Notes: a model not told the origin generated them from the sequence alone. Positions 18,074-27,255 are shown, counted from the stretch's first letter. The stretch: DNA of 64,000 nt from SAR324 cluster bacterium (GCA_028282885.1 JANQGX010000024.1:41302-105301); one strand, 5' to 3'. Program-made: numbers and translations.

Positions 18074-18121
18074 TCCGGTGAAAAGCCGAAGTGAAATATG
18101 GGGAATGGCCTTTTCACCGGA
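18074..18121 (+). other. Strong intercistronic hairpin between tupA and tupB
   Basis: TCCGGTGAAAAG (18074-18085) pairs perfectly over 12 bp with CTTTTCACCGGA (18110-18121). There is no T-run after it. A stem here would protect the 3' end of tupA mRNA and let the binding protein be made in excess over the membrane subunits. Confidence 0.75.
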
Positions 18122-18180
18122 TTGGTTTGAAGCGGTTTCTGGGGGATCTGTCCCGGAGATAATTTTTATATGAGTGTATC

Positions 18181-18876
18181 ATGGGTTTTTTGACAGATAG
18201 CCTGGTTTCGGCTGTCCTTCTGGCTATCTCCCTGGACAGGGAGTTGATGGAAATCGTTATGGTTTCCTTGCGGGTTTCCGCCAGTTCGACATTGATTGCC
18301 AGCATTCTCGGCATCCCCCTGGGTATTGTCGTTGCGTTTGAAACCTTCCCCGGTAAACGATTCGTTATCACTATCCTCAATACATTGCTGGCCCTGCCAA
18401 CCGTAGCCATCGGGCTCTTTGTCTATGCCTTGATTGCGCGCAGAGGGATTTTTGGTCCCCTGGATCTTCTTTACAGCCAGAAGGCCATTATCATTGGCCA
18501 GGTCATCCTCATTATTCCTGTCATTATCACCTTTACCATTGCTGCCATTAATCATATTGACGATCGCTATCACAAGACTGCGATGACCCTTGGAGCTAAT
18601 CGCAGACAGACTGCGCTGGTGATCTTCAGGGAAGCCCGGTACGGAATTGTGGCGGCTGTCATTGCCGCTTTCGGGAGGGTTGTTTCCGAGGTGGGAATCA
18701 GCATGATGCTGGGCGGCAATGCCCGTGGTTTTACCCGAACCATAACCACTGCCATGGCATTGGAATATGACAAAGGGGAATTCGTTCTGGCTGTTGCGCT
18801 GGGAATCATCCTGATATCAATCAGTTTTGGTCTGAATCTGCTTTTCCACCTGATGCAGGGAAGGGGGAAAAAATGA
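18181..18876 (+). CDS. tupB: Tungstate ABC transporter, permease
   Basis: 231 aa with five to six membrane segments. The EAA-like coupling loop (AMTLGANRRQTALVIFREA, about 138-156) followed by a GRVVSEVGISMMLGGN stretch is characteristic of TupB. The ATG at 18181 lacks a close ribosome-binding site; GGAG (18155-18158) is better placed for an 8-codon frame starting at ATG 18170 that overlaps the tupB start, so translation may be coupled to that mini-frame. Its last four bases overlap tupC. Confidence 0.93.
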   Translation: MGFLTDSLVSAVLLAISLDRELMEIVMVSLRVSASSTLIASILGIPLGIVVAFETFPGKRFVITILNTLLALPTVAIGLFVYALIARRGIFGPLDLLYSQKAIIIGQVILIIPVIITFTIAAINHIDDRYHKTAMTLGANRRQTALVIFREARYGIVAAVIAAFGRVVSEVGISMMLGGNARGFTRTITTAMALEYDKGEFVLAVALGIILISISFGLNLLFHLMQGRGKK

Positions 18877-19895
18877 TGATTTATTCGGCCGCAAACCTGG
18901 TAAGGCGTTTTGGGGAGAGAACAGTTCTGAATGTTGACCGGTTGGAGGTCGAGAAAGGATATATCTACGCTTTGCTGGGACCCAACGGATCCGGGAAAAC
19001 CACCCTTCTTAACATCATGGGATTTTTGGATCAACCAACAAGCGGTGAAATGAGGTTTCGGGAAAGAGAGGTAAATTTTCAGGAAAGAACCCTTCACAAA
19101 CTGCGACAGAGTGTGGTGATGGTGCAGCAGAATCCCATTCTTTTCAGCACATCGGTCTACAAAAATCTGGAATTTGGTCTCAAGATCAGAAACATTCCAG
19201 TCAGACTGCGCCAGAGGGTAATTGAAGAGTCACTGGATCTTGTAGGAATGCGTCATCTGATCAATGATCCGGCACACAAACTTTCCGGTGGCGAAACCCA
19301 AAGAGTGGTTTTGGCGCGTGCCCTGGCGTTATCGCCGGAGGTTATTCTTTGTGATGAGCCGACGGCCAGTGTGGACCTGGAGAACCAGGTAACGATTACA
19401 CGGCTATTGAAGGATATTAATGCTGAAAAAGGAATCACCCTTGTTTTTACCTCTCATGATGAGAATCAGGCTGCCTCCCTGCCACACTTCAAGCTTTTTC
19501 TGGAGCAGGGAAGGATCTCCGATATCTCATATGAAAACACCTTTCCTGCCAGTATCACACCGCTGAGTGATCAGCAGTCGTGTTGCCGGATTCTGAATGA
19601 ACTTGAGTTGAATATCGCCCGCGAAGCGGAAGGACTCTGTCGCTTAAAAATTGAGCCGTGCCGGATTAAACTGTCCAGGTTGTTCGAGGAGGAACTGCCA
19701 CAGAATTGTGTTGAGGGGAGAGTTCAAAAGGTCAGTGAAGATGTCAGGGGGATCAATATCGGTCTTGATTGTGGTGTTTCACTGACGGCGCTGATTTCAA
19801 ATGCCGAATACAGGGAACTCAATCTACTGGTAGGCGATTCGGTCAGGATTAAAATCCCGCCCGAGGCGGTTTCTGTCCTGGATTACAGAAATTGA
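18873..19895 (+). CDS. tupC: Tungstate ABC transporter, ATPase with C-terminal oxyanion-binding-like domain
   Basis: 340 aa, starting in an ATGA overlap with tupB. Walker A GPNGSGKTT (about 35-43), signature LSGGETQRV, Walker B VILCDEPTA and the H-loop TSHDENQ are intact. After about residue 260 there is an extra domain with IKLSRLFEEE and a beta-rich tail (VEGRVQKVSEDVRG ... VRIKIPPEAVSVL), resembling the MOP/TOBE regulatory domain of molybdate ATPases. It could feed back tungstate or molybdate levels on transport. The nucleotide-binding part is certain; the regulatory reading is family knowledge. Confidence 0.93.
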   Translation: MMIYSAANLVRRFGERTVLNVDRLEVEKGYIYALLGPNGSGKTTLLNIMGFLDQPTSGEMRFREREVNFQERTLHKLRQSVVMVQQNPILFSTSVYKNLEFGLKIRNIPVRLRQRVIEESLDLVGMRHLINDPAHKLSGGETQRVVLARALALSPEVILCDEPTASVDLENQVTITRLLKDINAEKGITLVFTSHDENQAASLPHFKLFLEQGRISDISYENTFPASITPLSDQQSCCRILNELELNIAREAEGLCRLKIEPCRIKLSRLFEEELPQNCVEGRVQKVSEDVRGINIGLDCGVSLTALISNAEYRELNLLVGDSVRIKIPPEAVSVLDYRN

Positions 19896-19922
19896 CCGGA
19901 GTGCTCAGACGAAACGCTCCGG
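19896..19922 (+). terminator. Possible tupABC terminator hairpin
   Basis: CCGGAG (19896-19901) pairs with CTCCGG (19917-19922), starting immediately after the tupC stop codon. There is no T-run, so it may be a rho-dependent end or a 3' stabilising stem. Confidence 0.4.
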
Positions 19923-19937
19923 ATTCGCGGCTGTCGC

Positions 19938-20891
19938 CTAGGGAGCCTTTGTGATTGAAAAGGTGGCGGTGTAAGTCATACCGGATTCAGTTTTTTGTAT
20001 CGCTTCTCCCCGGATCTGATTATCGGCTGTCAACTCACCTTTGAACTCCACGAACGCAGAGCCTTCGCCGCTTTTAAGATATACGGAATCTCCTTTCAAA
20101 CTCCCGGTCAATGTTCGATCATCTTCCGGATTTTTAATAGTCAGATGACCTGCCGATTCGCGGATGATAACTTCTTTAGGCTGATTTCCGGTTTTGGAAG
20201 AAAGCTTGTTTGAGGAAACAGTCATCAGAAAGTTGCCGCTTTCCAGTCTGAACTCCCCCAACGGGACAGTAATACTGGGCTTCCTGCCCTCAACCCTTTG
20301 CATCACGGAAGCAACCTGCGATTTGCTGCCCAGGAGAGATTCCAGGTTTTCATTGGCACCGAGCACCAATTGATTGGTAGAGAGCGTTTGATCCGTGTCC
20401 TTGTCCAGGTTTATGACAGTCAGTTCAACCCTGATCTGATCATCAACCACCAATCGGGAAGAGAGCTTTTGCACCAATGAAGATTTATGAACGAATGTCT
20501 CGTAGTTTCCCCTGTAGATTTTTACACTGATATCGAGATAGTCGTTTCTAAGAAGAAAGTAGGCGGGTATATTCCTGATAAAGGTCCGATCACTATCCGC
20601 TTCGAGCTTTACTGCCGCAGTTCCCCGCCAGCGTCTGGCATCTTTTGCTTCGAATACCACAATTGCGGCCAGTTTCTGTTCCGTGTAGGTGTTGTTATAT
20701 ATGGTATATTCCGCCTCATACTGCATCAGTTCGTTATTCCAGCCGATTTTTAATGGTGAAACGCTGATTCTGTCGTTCGCTGATAGCACGGGGGGAAAGA
20801 AAACCAATATACATAGCACCAGGAGGAAGAACGGTGACAATGACTTAAGCTTACACACTGACCTATTGAGAACTAATTCCTGTATTTTCAT
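19938..20891 (-). CDS. Exported protein of unknown function, beta-rich
   Basis: 317 aa, ATG with AAGGAG 6 bases upstream. An N-terminal signal peptide has a hydrophobic core about 20-36 ending VLSA. The rest alternates short beta-like segments (for example EYTIYNNTYTEQKLAAIVVFE), polar loops, and a C-terminal section (about 245-315) containing repeated strand pairs such as LTGSLKGDSVYLKSG. That pattern suggests a periplasmic or surface beta-sandwich protein. I recognise no family motif. It is monocistronic, convergent to tupC, with its own 180-base upstream region. Confidence 0.75.
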   Translation of the reverse strand: MKIQELVLNRSVCKLKSLSPFFLLVLCILVFFPPVLSANDRISVSPLKIGWNNELMQYEAEYTIYNNTYTEQKLAAIVVFEAKDARRWRGTAAVKLEADSDRTFIRNIPAYFLLRNDYLDISVKIYRGNYETFVHKSSLVQKLSSRLVVDDQIRVELTVINLDKDTDQTLSTNQLVLGANENLESLLGSKSQVASVMQRVEGRKPSITVPLGEFRLESGNFLMTVSSNKLSSKTGNQPKEVIIRESAGHLTIKNPEDDRTLTGSLKGDSVYLKSGEGSAFVEFKGELTADNQIRGEAIQKTESGMTYTATFSITKAP

Positions 20892-21070
20892 TTGATCTCC
20901 TTCTAGTCGTTTTGGCCGTGCATCAATCTGATCGGAAAACCGACCGCTTTCGGTGGAAAATCGAATTAGGATATTAATAGACTATAGTCTTCTCTTAAGC
21001 CGTTGTCTAGATTAGTTTTTACGCTCCCTTTCAGACAATGTGGGATTGAAAACGGTTGCTTTGAGGAAAA

Positions 21071-21958
21071 CTACGTATTGGTATAAGTCGTGTGATCCTG
21101 AAGAATCCTCCATCCCGAGCTTGTCAATCGGAATATGTTGGAAACTATGGCTTTCCGGCTCTGGCCTCCTATGGTAATCATTTCATCCGCGATAGCCCAG
21201 ATATGTTGCGCATCGATTTCGTAAATTTTGATATCGTCTATGACCATTTGCAGATTCTCTACCTGATCGAGGTGCTCCCGCCAGTATGCTTCTAATTGTT
21301 TTTGCCCTCTTAGGACATTGCCGTTACTGATTTTGACCAGTTCATCGCTATCGACGAAATGGTTGAGTACGGATTCGATATCCAGTTTGCCGAAGGCTTC
21401 GCAAATACGCTGATAGGTCTCCCGGATGTCGTTTTCCAGCTCTTGATGATGGTTTAACCGGTCATTGTAAAGAGGTGAGCCCTGTTCAGGCCACCGGACC
21501 GTTTCATGATCGGGATGTTGCCGATTGGATACTCTGATCGCTTCCACTCCCTCCGGATCGGATTCTGCCGTTGTTCCGAAATCCTTCAGGTCCGTCAACT
21601 GATCAATTTGCGGGAGTCTTGCTTCCATGCCGAGTTGAAACTCAAGGGGAATTTGAGCCGGGTGATCAAATGATCCAATGGAAAGTGAAATATGTTGATT
21701 GTGGAGATGTCTGAAAAAAAGTGGGGTTCCACAATCTGCGCAGAATCCCCTTTCCACCAGCTCAGAACTTTTGAACGTGCCGGGGTTGCCACGAGTCCAT
21801 TTGAAATCCTTTAACGGGACTCCCACAAGGGCCGCAAAGAAATTACCAACTGCTTTTTGACACATTCTGCAATGACAAACATGGGGATTGTCCAGCAGGC
21901 TGTCTGCTGAATATCGAATCTGTCCGCATTGACAGCCGCCGAAAATGGGGAAGTTCAT
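21071..21958 (-). CDS. Two-domain protein: GFA/CENP-V zinc domain fused to an NTF2/SnoaL-like domain
   Basis: 295 aa. Residues 1-120 form a glutathione-dependent formaldehyde-activating-enzyme (GFA) type zinc domain with the cysteine pattern C9xC11, C28xC30xxC33 and C73xxC76. Residues 170-295 look like an NTF2/SnoaL-like (DUF4440-type) alpha-beta cone, with the helix NDIRETYQRICEAFGKLD, then FRLTSSGWRILQDHTTY at the end. The GFA part may bind thiol adducts. The NTF2-like part commonly binds small ligands or mediates dimerisation. I am sure of both halves as folds but not of the reaction. Alone on the minus strand. Confidence 0.8.
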   Translation of the reverse strand: MNFPIFGGCQCGQIRYSADSLLDNPHVCHCRMCQKAVGNFFAALVGVPLKDFKWTRGNPGTFKSSELVERGFCADCGTPLFFRHLHNQHISLSIGSFDHPAQIPLEFQLGMEARLPQIDQLTDLKDFGTTAESDPEGVEAIRVSNRQHPDHETVRWPEQGSPLYNDRLNHHQELENDIRETYQRICEAFGKLDIESVLNHFVDSDELVKISNGNVLRGQKQLEAYWREHLDQVENLQMVIDDIKIYEIDAQHIWAIADEMITIGGQSRKAIVSNIFRLTSSGWRILQDHTTYTNT

Positions 21959-22029
21959 ATATCGCTCTTGATTGGGTTTACAAGTCGAGTTTCATTCGAT
22001 TAATCAGGTGAAAAAACAAATCCGGATCG

Positions 22030-22845
22030 TCACTCCGTATACTTCCTGACAATACCGGCAACGATTCCGTCTTCCTTTAATTCGGATATGATCCTGTTGA
22101 TTTCAGGAATCTTTGCCACAAGTGGAGACTTTTTGCTGATTCCCATATAAAAGTCCCATTTTATAAATGCATTACGCGAGTGAATGAGTTTTCCCTGCAG
22201 TTCCGGATGCTTTTTGAACAGGGCTTTGGCCACGATTTCGTTGCCCGGGAAAATATCGATTCTGTGAAATAGCAGTTTTTTATAGTTACTGAGATCGGTC
22301 GTTGCCTTGTCTACTTTCATGACCTTGAGAATATCATCAAGTTCCTGACCGTAACTATACCCAATGGTGACCCCGATTCTGTAGGGAAGCAGATCTGTAA
22401 GTTGATCAAACTCAACCGCGCCACCAACTCTGTCTGCAGCAGTCCAGATCAGTCCTCTGACCGTCATGATTCGATCGGTATATTCAAGATAGACCGATCT
22501 TTCTTCGGTTTTTATGAGCGGAATGATCGCGTCTATCTGTCCGATTTCCAGGTAAAAAAGGGCACGTTTCAGGGGAAACATCTCTGTTTGGGTGTGGAAA
22601 TTCAGGCGATTGAATATTTCGTTTCCAATTTCGGTTGATATTCCCCGGATATTGTTGTCTTCCTCCCAATGAAACGGAGGATAGTCAAAAGCTCCCAGCA
22701 TGATTGTGGCAGGTGCGTTCTCCTGGCCAATTGCCTTTGGCAACATCAGCTCAAGCCAGGAAAGTATCAGCAATACCGTTCCAATGTAGAGGTAGCCGGA
22801 TGATATAGGCTTATTCACGCGATTAAACGCTGATATCGAAATCAC
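22030..22845 (-). CDS. Periplasmic solute-binding protein, family 3 (amino-acid type), possibly a sensory receptor
   Basis: 271 aa from GTG. A signal/TM segment spans about 16-40. The mature part starts with ATIMLGAFDYPPFHW, the usual first strand of SBP family 3, then RGISTEIGNEIF and MFPLKRALFYLEIGQIDAI. No ABC permease or ATPase is nearby. Such orphan binding proteins (often annotated as transporter substrate-binding domain proteins) may donate to a distant transporter or sensor. It is divergent from the AraC gene across a 600-base region. Confidence 0.8.
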   Translation of the reverse strand: MISISAFNRVNKPISSGYLYIGTVLLILSWLELMLPKAIGQENAPATIMLGAFDYPPFHWEEDNNIRGISTEIGNEIFNRLNFHTQTEMFPLKRALFYLEIGQIDAIIPLIKTEERSVYLEYTDRIMTVRGLIWTAADRVGGAVEFDQLTDLLPYRIGVTIGYSYGQELDDILKVMKVDKATTDLSNYKKLLFHRIDIFPGNEIVAKALFKKHPELQGKLIHSRNAFIKWDFYMGISKKSPLVAKIPEINRIISELKEDGIVAGIVRKYTE

Positions 22846-23467
22846 TTTTTGGTACCCCTGTCAAGCAAGGTTTTGCAACGGTCATTGTTCGATAATCTCG
22901 CCTTAAGAAATACTTACAGGCTTTTGACAGAAGAAACAATTCATTCTTTTTTTCCAGTTAGTTTATAAGGTTTTTTAGCAAGAACCCTTCCAGGACGTCG
23001 TTAATACAGTCAACGGTTTCTGGAAACGTAAGGTTACGCTGCAACCCTCTGAAAGAAACGTCTTCAATCAATCGGCGCCAAACTTCGTCTGGTTACCGTA
23101 TCAGTGCCCGTATTTTGCCAAAACATTTTGGGAGCTAATAAAGGGGATGAAATGTCCAATTTTGTTTTTTTCTCCGGGACCTACTGCTTGATTTCCGAAT
23201 ACGGTAAGCCGGTTCACCGTATTTGGTAGTCGAAACCGACTTAAGTTATAAGTATCTGAATATAAAATCTTTACTGTTTGGTATGGTTCTGGAAGAGATA
23301 AACTCACCCAGGTGATTCGTCTGGACAGATTGTCGCCGTTTAAAGGTCATTGCCATTCTCGCTGAAGCCTCGAAAGATGCCGGTCGGGTCCAAACGATAA
23401 AGCGTAACGGCACATTCGGTAGATAGATCGTTCAGATGTGTCCAATAAGTCAAGCAACAGAGGAAAT
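22846..23467. promoter_or_regulatory. Divergent region between the binding protein and the AraC-type regulator
   Basis: No convincing gene. An inverted repeat CCGAATACGGT (23195-23205) / ACCGTATTTGG (23216-23226) matches at 10 of 11 positions. A further ACCGTAT half-site occurs at 23095-23101, with CCGTAT at 23108-23113. These repeated ACCGTAT units are candidate binding sites for the AraC-family protein encoded next to them. A 25-codon frame with a GGGG ribosome-binding site (ATG 23152) overlaps the left arm and is not recognisable. Confidence 0.4.
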
Positions 23468-24310
23468 ATGGAAATCAATGTCAACAGACAGCAATTTGCA
23501 CCTATCTCGGTTTTCTGGACCGGTGGTTATTTCCACATTGGGAGAGTAACGGATAATGTGGTGCACACTCATCATGCGATCCAGATATCGATTGGTATCG
23601 AGGGCGGTTTCACGGTGTCTACTGAAGAATCGGAACTAAGAAGCCATGGATTGCTGATCGGTCCCGATGTCCCGCATTGTGTCAATGGTGGCGAGAACCA
23701 GCTAGGTACCCTGATGATTGATGCGGAAACTACTCCGGCAAAATTGCTGGTGGAAAAATACCTGAAAGGCAAAACAACTCATGTCTTGGGAAAACGGGTG
23801 GTGACATCTGTTTTGGCGAGTATTCCGAAATTCATCAGGTATCATGGCATTCAGGATTGTTACCAGGCATCCGAGGTGATCAAGTATATTCTGGGAAAGC
23901 TGGTCGATAGTAGCAGTGAAAATCAAAGATCGGTGGATAGCAGAATTCCGGCCGTTTTGGATTTTATTAATAACCTGGAAATTAAGAAGGTTTCCACCAA
24001 AACCATAGCCAGGCAGGTCTACCTGTCCGAAACCAGGTTGATTCATCTGTTTAAGAACGAAATAGGGATTCCCATCAGACGTTATCTGCTCTGGTCGAGG
24101 ATACAGGATGCAATGAAATTGATGTCGAAAGGAACGCCTATTACCGAAGCTGCCTATCAGGCCGGATTTTCAGACTCGGCCCACCTGACCAGAAGCGTCA
24201 AAAAAACTTACGGTGTTCCACCATCAGTGGTATTTAAAAAAAGTCAAAACAAGATATTTCCCTGCCTGGCCGAGGACAATGTTTTCATGTCTGCCGGGGA
24301 AGAGTGCTGA
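23468..24310 (+). CDS. AraC-family transcriptional regulator
   Basis: 280 aa from ATG 23468, chosen over the GTG at 23438 because AGAGGA precedes it. The N-terminal half is a cupin-like ligand-sensing domain containing a THHAIQISIGIEGGF strand pair and a GPDVPH turn. The C-terminal half has two helix-turn-helix motifs: VSTKTIARQVYLSETRLIHLF and ITEAAYQAGFSDSAHLTRSV, followed by the typical YGVPPSVV end. Its target is unknown; the ACCGTAT repeats upstream suggest autoregulation or control of the divergent binding protein. Confidence 0.9.
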   Translation: MEINVNRQQFAPISVFWTGGYFHIGRVTDNVVHTHHAIQISIGIEGGFTVSTEESELRSHGLLIGPDVPHCVNGGENQLGTLMIDAETTPAKLLVEKYLKGKTTHVLGKRVVTSVLASIPKFIRYHGIQDCYQASEVIKYILGKLVDSSSENQRSVDSRIPAVLDFINNLEIKKVSTKTIARQVYLSETRLIHLFKNEIGIPIRRYLLWSRIQDAMKLMSKGTPITEAAYQAGFSDSAHLTRSVKKTYGVPPSVVFKKSQNKIFPCLAEDNVFMSAGEEC

Positions 24311-24826
24311 TATACCTGTCAGCAGCAGTGATTTCTTTAACTCACATTGCCGGTTTATTGAAGAGATACAATGCGATAGTGCATCTATACCACCTAATCA
24401 TGGAGCCGAAGATATTCGGCTATTAAAAGAAATTCAGGATAGCCGGTCATTTTCAACCGGTTTTATCTGTTAAAAAAGCTTCCAGATCCTTGTATGTTTG
24501 ACTTACAGTCGATCCATCATTTTACTGTTATCTCCCGGTGACGTCTCGTTGCGCTTCTTTGCAGGGAGAATCTCAAGATTTTCAGGAGGTGAGAAAACCA
24601 CAGGCTGAACAATCGTTTCCGCCTTGTGACTTGTTTGACCGGTTTATTCAAGTCATGATGAGCAACAACCTTTAAAATCGAATTATCAGTTTGCAAATGC
24701 AATCAAGAATTGCCGATAATACCTGCGATGAAACTCAGCGGGTAAATGGCAGTTTGTAAGAACGCTCATCATCTGTGTCGGCAGACCGAAGGAAGGATTG
24801 CAAACTTGCGAGATTTGGGGATAACC
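24311..24826. other. 516-base intergenic region before phzF
   Basis: Holds two hairpins near its left end: AGCCGAA/TTCGGCT (24404-24421, 4-base loop) and the terminator listed next. The remaining 350 bases contain no coding frame or motif that I can support. Confidence 0.35.
24443..24464 (+). terminator. Rho-independent terminator of the AraC-type gene
   Basis: CCGGT (24443-24447) and ACCGG (24456-24460) form a GC stem that is followed directly by TTTT. It comes about 135 bases after the regulator's stop codon, and 22 bases after another perfect 7-bp hairpin. Confidence 0.5.
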
Positions 24827-25729
24827 ATGAAACAATACAAGTTTTACATCTGCGATGTCTTCACCGATAAACTGTTTGGTGGCAATCAGTTAGCTGTGCT
24901 GCCTGATGCCAGGGGTCTCAGCACTGAAAAGATGCAGCAGATTGCCAGGGAGTTTAACTTTTCTGAGAGCACTTTTGTATTCCCTGCCGAAGCAGGAAAT
25001 ACCAGAAAAGTGAGAATCTTTACTCCGGCGAACGAAGTTCCCTTTGCCGGTCATCCGAATATCGGGACCGCATCTGTGATGGCTTCTATCGGTGAATTTG
25101 GCGAGATAACGGAGTCTTCCGAAATCGTATTTGAAGAGAAAGCCGGACTGGTACCGATCAAGCTGATGAAAACGGAAGAAAAAAGGCTTTGGTGCGAACT
25201 GAAGGCCCCTCAGCAAATCTCCCTGGGGAAAACCGTACAAAAAGGATTCCTGGCATCAGCAATTTCAATCCCAGATGAGGAAATAGAAGTATGCCGCCAT
25301 CTACCGCAGGAGGCCACTGTAGGACTTCCCTTTCTGATAACGGAATTGAAAAGCCGGGAAGCCCTCAAACAGGCCAGGATAAAACCGGATGTTTTGGATG
25401 AGATTGCCGCACAGGGGATCACACCGGACATCTTTGTTTATGTGCGGAGCAAGGATGAGTTTGACATTCGCTCACGGATGTTTGCTCCTTTTGACGGGAT
25501 AATGGAAGATCCTGCGACAGGAAGCGCAAACTGTGCCTTGGCTGGGCTGCTGGCAAAGTGTGAAGCAGCCCAGTCCGGGCATTTTGAATGGAAAGTTGCA
25601 CAGGGAGTTGAAATGGGCAGACCGAGCGTCCTTAACATACGCGCTAAAAAATCGGACGGTGAAATTCTGGCTACTTGGGTTGGAGGCAGCAGTGTGATTG
25701 TCTGTGAAGGCCACATTAATGTGGAGTAG
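24827..25729 (+). CDS. PhzF-family isomerase/epimerase
   Basis: 300 aa from ATG 24827 (GGGG 6 bases upstream). A longer in-frame start at 24746 would add 27 residues that do not fit the family. The conserved opening FYICDVFTDKLFGGNQLAV is present, as is the catalytic glutamate in FNFSESTFV and the second active-site motif DPATGSANCALAG near 230. PhzF in phenazine synthesis isomerises DHHA, but most relatives are of unknown substrate, and there are no other phenazine genes here. A pentapeptide-level function such as an amino-acid epimerase is equally open. Confidence 0.88.
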   Translation: MKQYKFYICDVFTDKLFGGNQLAVLPDARGLSTEKMQQIAREFNFSESTFVFPAEAGNTRKVRIFTPANEVPFAGHPNIGTASVMASIGEFGEITESSEIVFEEKAGLVPIKLMKTEEKRLWCELKAPQQISLGKTVQKGFLASAISIPDEEIEVCRHLPQEATVGLPFLITELKSREALKQARIKPDVLDEIAAQGITPDIFVYVRSKDEFDIRSRMFAPFDGIMEDPATGSANCALAGLLAKCEAAQSGHFEWKVAQGVEMGRPSVLNIRAKKSDGEILATWVGGSSVIVCEGHINVE

Positions 25730-25808
25730 CTATCTTGTGATAACGATAATTCCCACTGAAAATCGATAGGGAGATTATCCAGGTGGGATGTGATGAGCAA
25801 GGGAAACT

Positions 25809-26465
25809 ATGAGTAATAAACCAGGTTTTTTAAGTGATTCGGATTTTGAAGCCATACATCTTTTAACATTCGATTTTGAAGATCTGTGTGCACTCAACCC
25901 GGTTTTTAAAACAATCAGGGAAAGAAGAAGTGTTCGTTTGTTTGAATCCAGAGGCATTAGCGACGATGTCATAAAAAATCTGATTCAAGCCGCTCAATGG
26001 TCTCCTTCGGCGTGGGATACACAGTCTTGCCGTTTTGTGGTTGTCCGTGATGAGGAGAAACGCGGCCTGATTTTCGATGCTGTGCTGTCAGTGATGCAGG
26101 AGAGCCGAAGTGAACTGATTGATCCCGAAGAACACAGACGATTTCTTGGGGTTGATGCACCGGTTCAGATCTTTGTTTGCAATGATACCAGAAATATCAG
26201 GGACGAAAGAGTCAGAAAAGAGAGTAGGATTGTCTGTTATGCTGCGATTCAAAATCTGCTGCTGGCAGCCCATGCCCTGGAATTGGGATCTTGTTGGCAG
26301 GGAGATCCGATTTTGGGAAGGGATACGATAAAGTCCCTGTTGCGGATCCCTGATGGTGTGGAAATCATATCCAGTGTTGCTCTTGGCCATTCAATGGAAA
26401 CCCCTTATCCCCCGCAACGCAAACATGATTTGAGTGATATTCTATTCTGGGAGAATATGGCCTAA
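25809..26465 (+). CDS. Nitroreductase-family flavoprotein
   Basis: 218 aa. IRERRSVRLFESRGIS near 37-52 and IQAAQWSPSAWDTQSCRFVVV (split motif 60-80) are the FMN-binding parts of the nitroreductase fold. The late GSCWQGDP and the typical SVALGHS pocket are also present. It reduces nitro or quinone-like groups, or an enone, with NAD(P)H. About 40 residues precede the first motif, more than usual. It lies 80 bases downstream of phzF on the same strand. Confidence 0.88.
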   Translation: MSNKPGFLSDSDFEAIHLLTFDFEDLCALNPVFKTIRERRSVRLFESRGISDDVIKNLIQAAQWSPSAWDTQSCRFVVVRDEEKRGLIFDAVLSVMQESRSELIDPEEHRRFLGVDAPVQIFVCNDTRNIRDERVRKESRIVCYAAIQNLLLAAHALELGSCWQGDPILGRDTIKSLLRIPDGVEIISSVALGHSMETPYPPQRKHDLSDILFWENMA

Positions 26466-26575
26466 AGCTCTGAAACCGGATTAGTCTACACTTGTCTGCT
26501 TATTTCTGCCGGAGATCAGCGCCATCATTTTAGGCTTCGGTTGAGGTGTAACTTCTTTCAAATCACATTCGGGAC

Positions 26576-27202
26576 TTATTTTATTGCTACCACACAATTT
26601 AAGACGGTAGAGCCGTGAGCGCTGCTAGTGATTTCAATCCCGTTTTGGAATCCGGCTTTCAGCAGAAGGCTTTCGATTTCTGATTTGGAATGGAGATGAA
26701 AAACATCATCGCTTAGTTTTCTTTTTTTCAACTCTTCGCTATCTTCAAGCCCGATGACGAGTTTTCCCCGGGGCTTCAAAACAGAATGAATCTTCTCTGC
26801 CGTTACACCCGGTTTCTCCCAGAAATAGATTGTGTTGACGCTACATACCATATCAAACTGTTCCGATTCCAACGGAAACTCGTCGAAATCTGCCTTTATA
26901 AATCTGACCTTACCGTTTTTGATGTGGAGTTTGTTACGCTTTTCCGCCATTGTCACCATCGTCTCGGAAAAATCGATTCCGATCGCTGTTCCCCAGTCAA
27001 ACTGATTCGCGATCCTGTTGATCAGTTTACCCGTGCCGGAGCCAATTTCCAGAACTTGATCGTCTTTTCCAACTGACATCTTCTCAAAGACGAGATTGTT
27101 CAAGTTCGCATTCCCGAAATCGAAAACTGCGGACATAAAAAACCTTCCAAACAGACCCGCCGGCTTTCTTGCCTGTTTTGAGAAGAATGATGAAAAACCC
27201 AT
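26576..27202 (-). CDS. SAM-dependent methyltransferase, UbiE-like
   Basis: 208 aa. Motif I LEIGSGTGKL (51-60), acidic post-strand-2 GIDFSETM, motif II-like VRFIKADFDEFPL and motif III LKPRGKLVIGLED are in family order. The N-terminal part contains FFMSAVFDFGNANLNNLVFE, which resembles small membrane-associated methyltransferases. Substrate unknown. Convergent with the nitroreductase gene. Confidence 0.85.
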   Translation of the reverse strand: MGFSSFFSKQARKPAGLFGRFFMSAVFDFGNANLNNLVFEKMSVGKDDQVLEIGSGTGKLINRIANQFDWGTAIGIDFSETMVTMAEKRNKLHIKNGKVRFIKADFDEFPLESEQFDMVCSVNTIYFWEKPGVTAEKIHSVLKPRGKLVIGLEDSEELKKRKLSDDVFHLHSKSEIESLLLKAGFQNGIEITSSAHGSTVLNCVVAIK

Positions 27203-27236
27203 AAGTTTTATCCCCTGTTGTCTTAGCTTCAGCCAT

Positions 27237-27255
27237 CAAAGATCGACGATCTTTG
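27237..27255. repeat. Perfect inverted repeat upstream of the methyltransferase gene
   Basis: CAAAGATC (27237-27244) and GATCTTTG (27248-27255) with a 3-base spacer form a perfect palindrome 35 bases before the methyltransferase start at 27202. An operator or a short hairpin is possible; no T-run follows on the minus strand. Confidence 0.4.

Noticed and set aside
24746..24826. 27-residue N-terminal extension of the PhzF-like gene
   Set aside because: The family starts at the downstream ATG, which also has the better ribosome-binding site.
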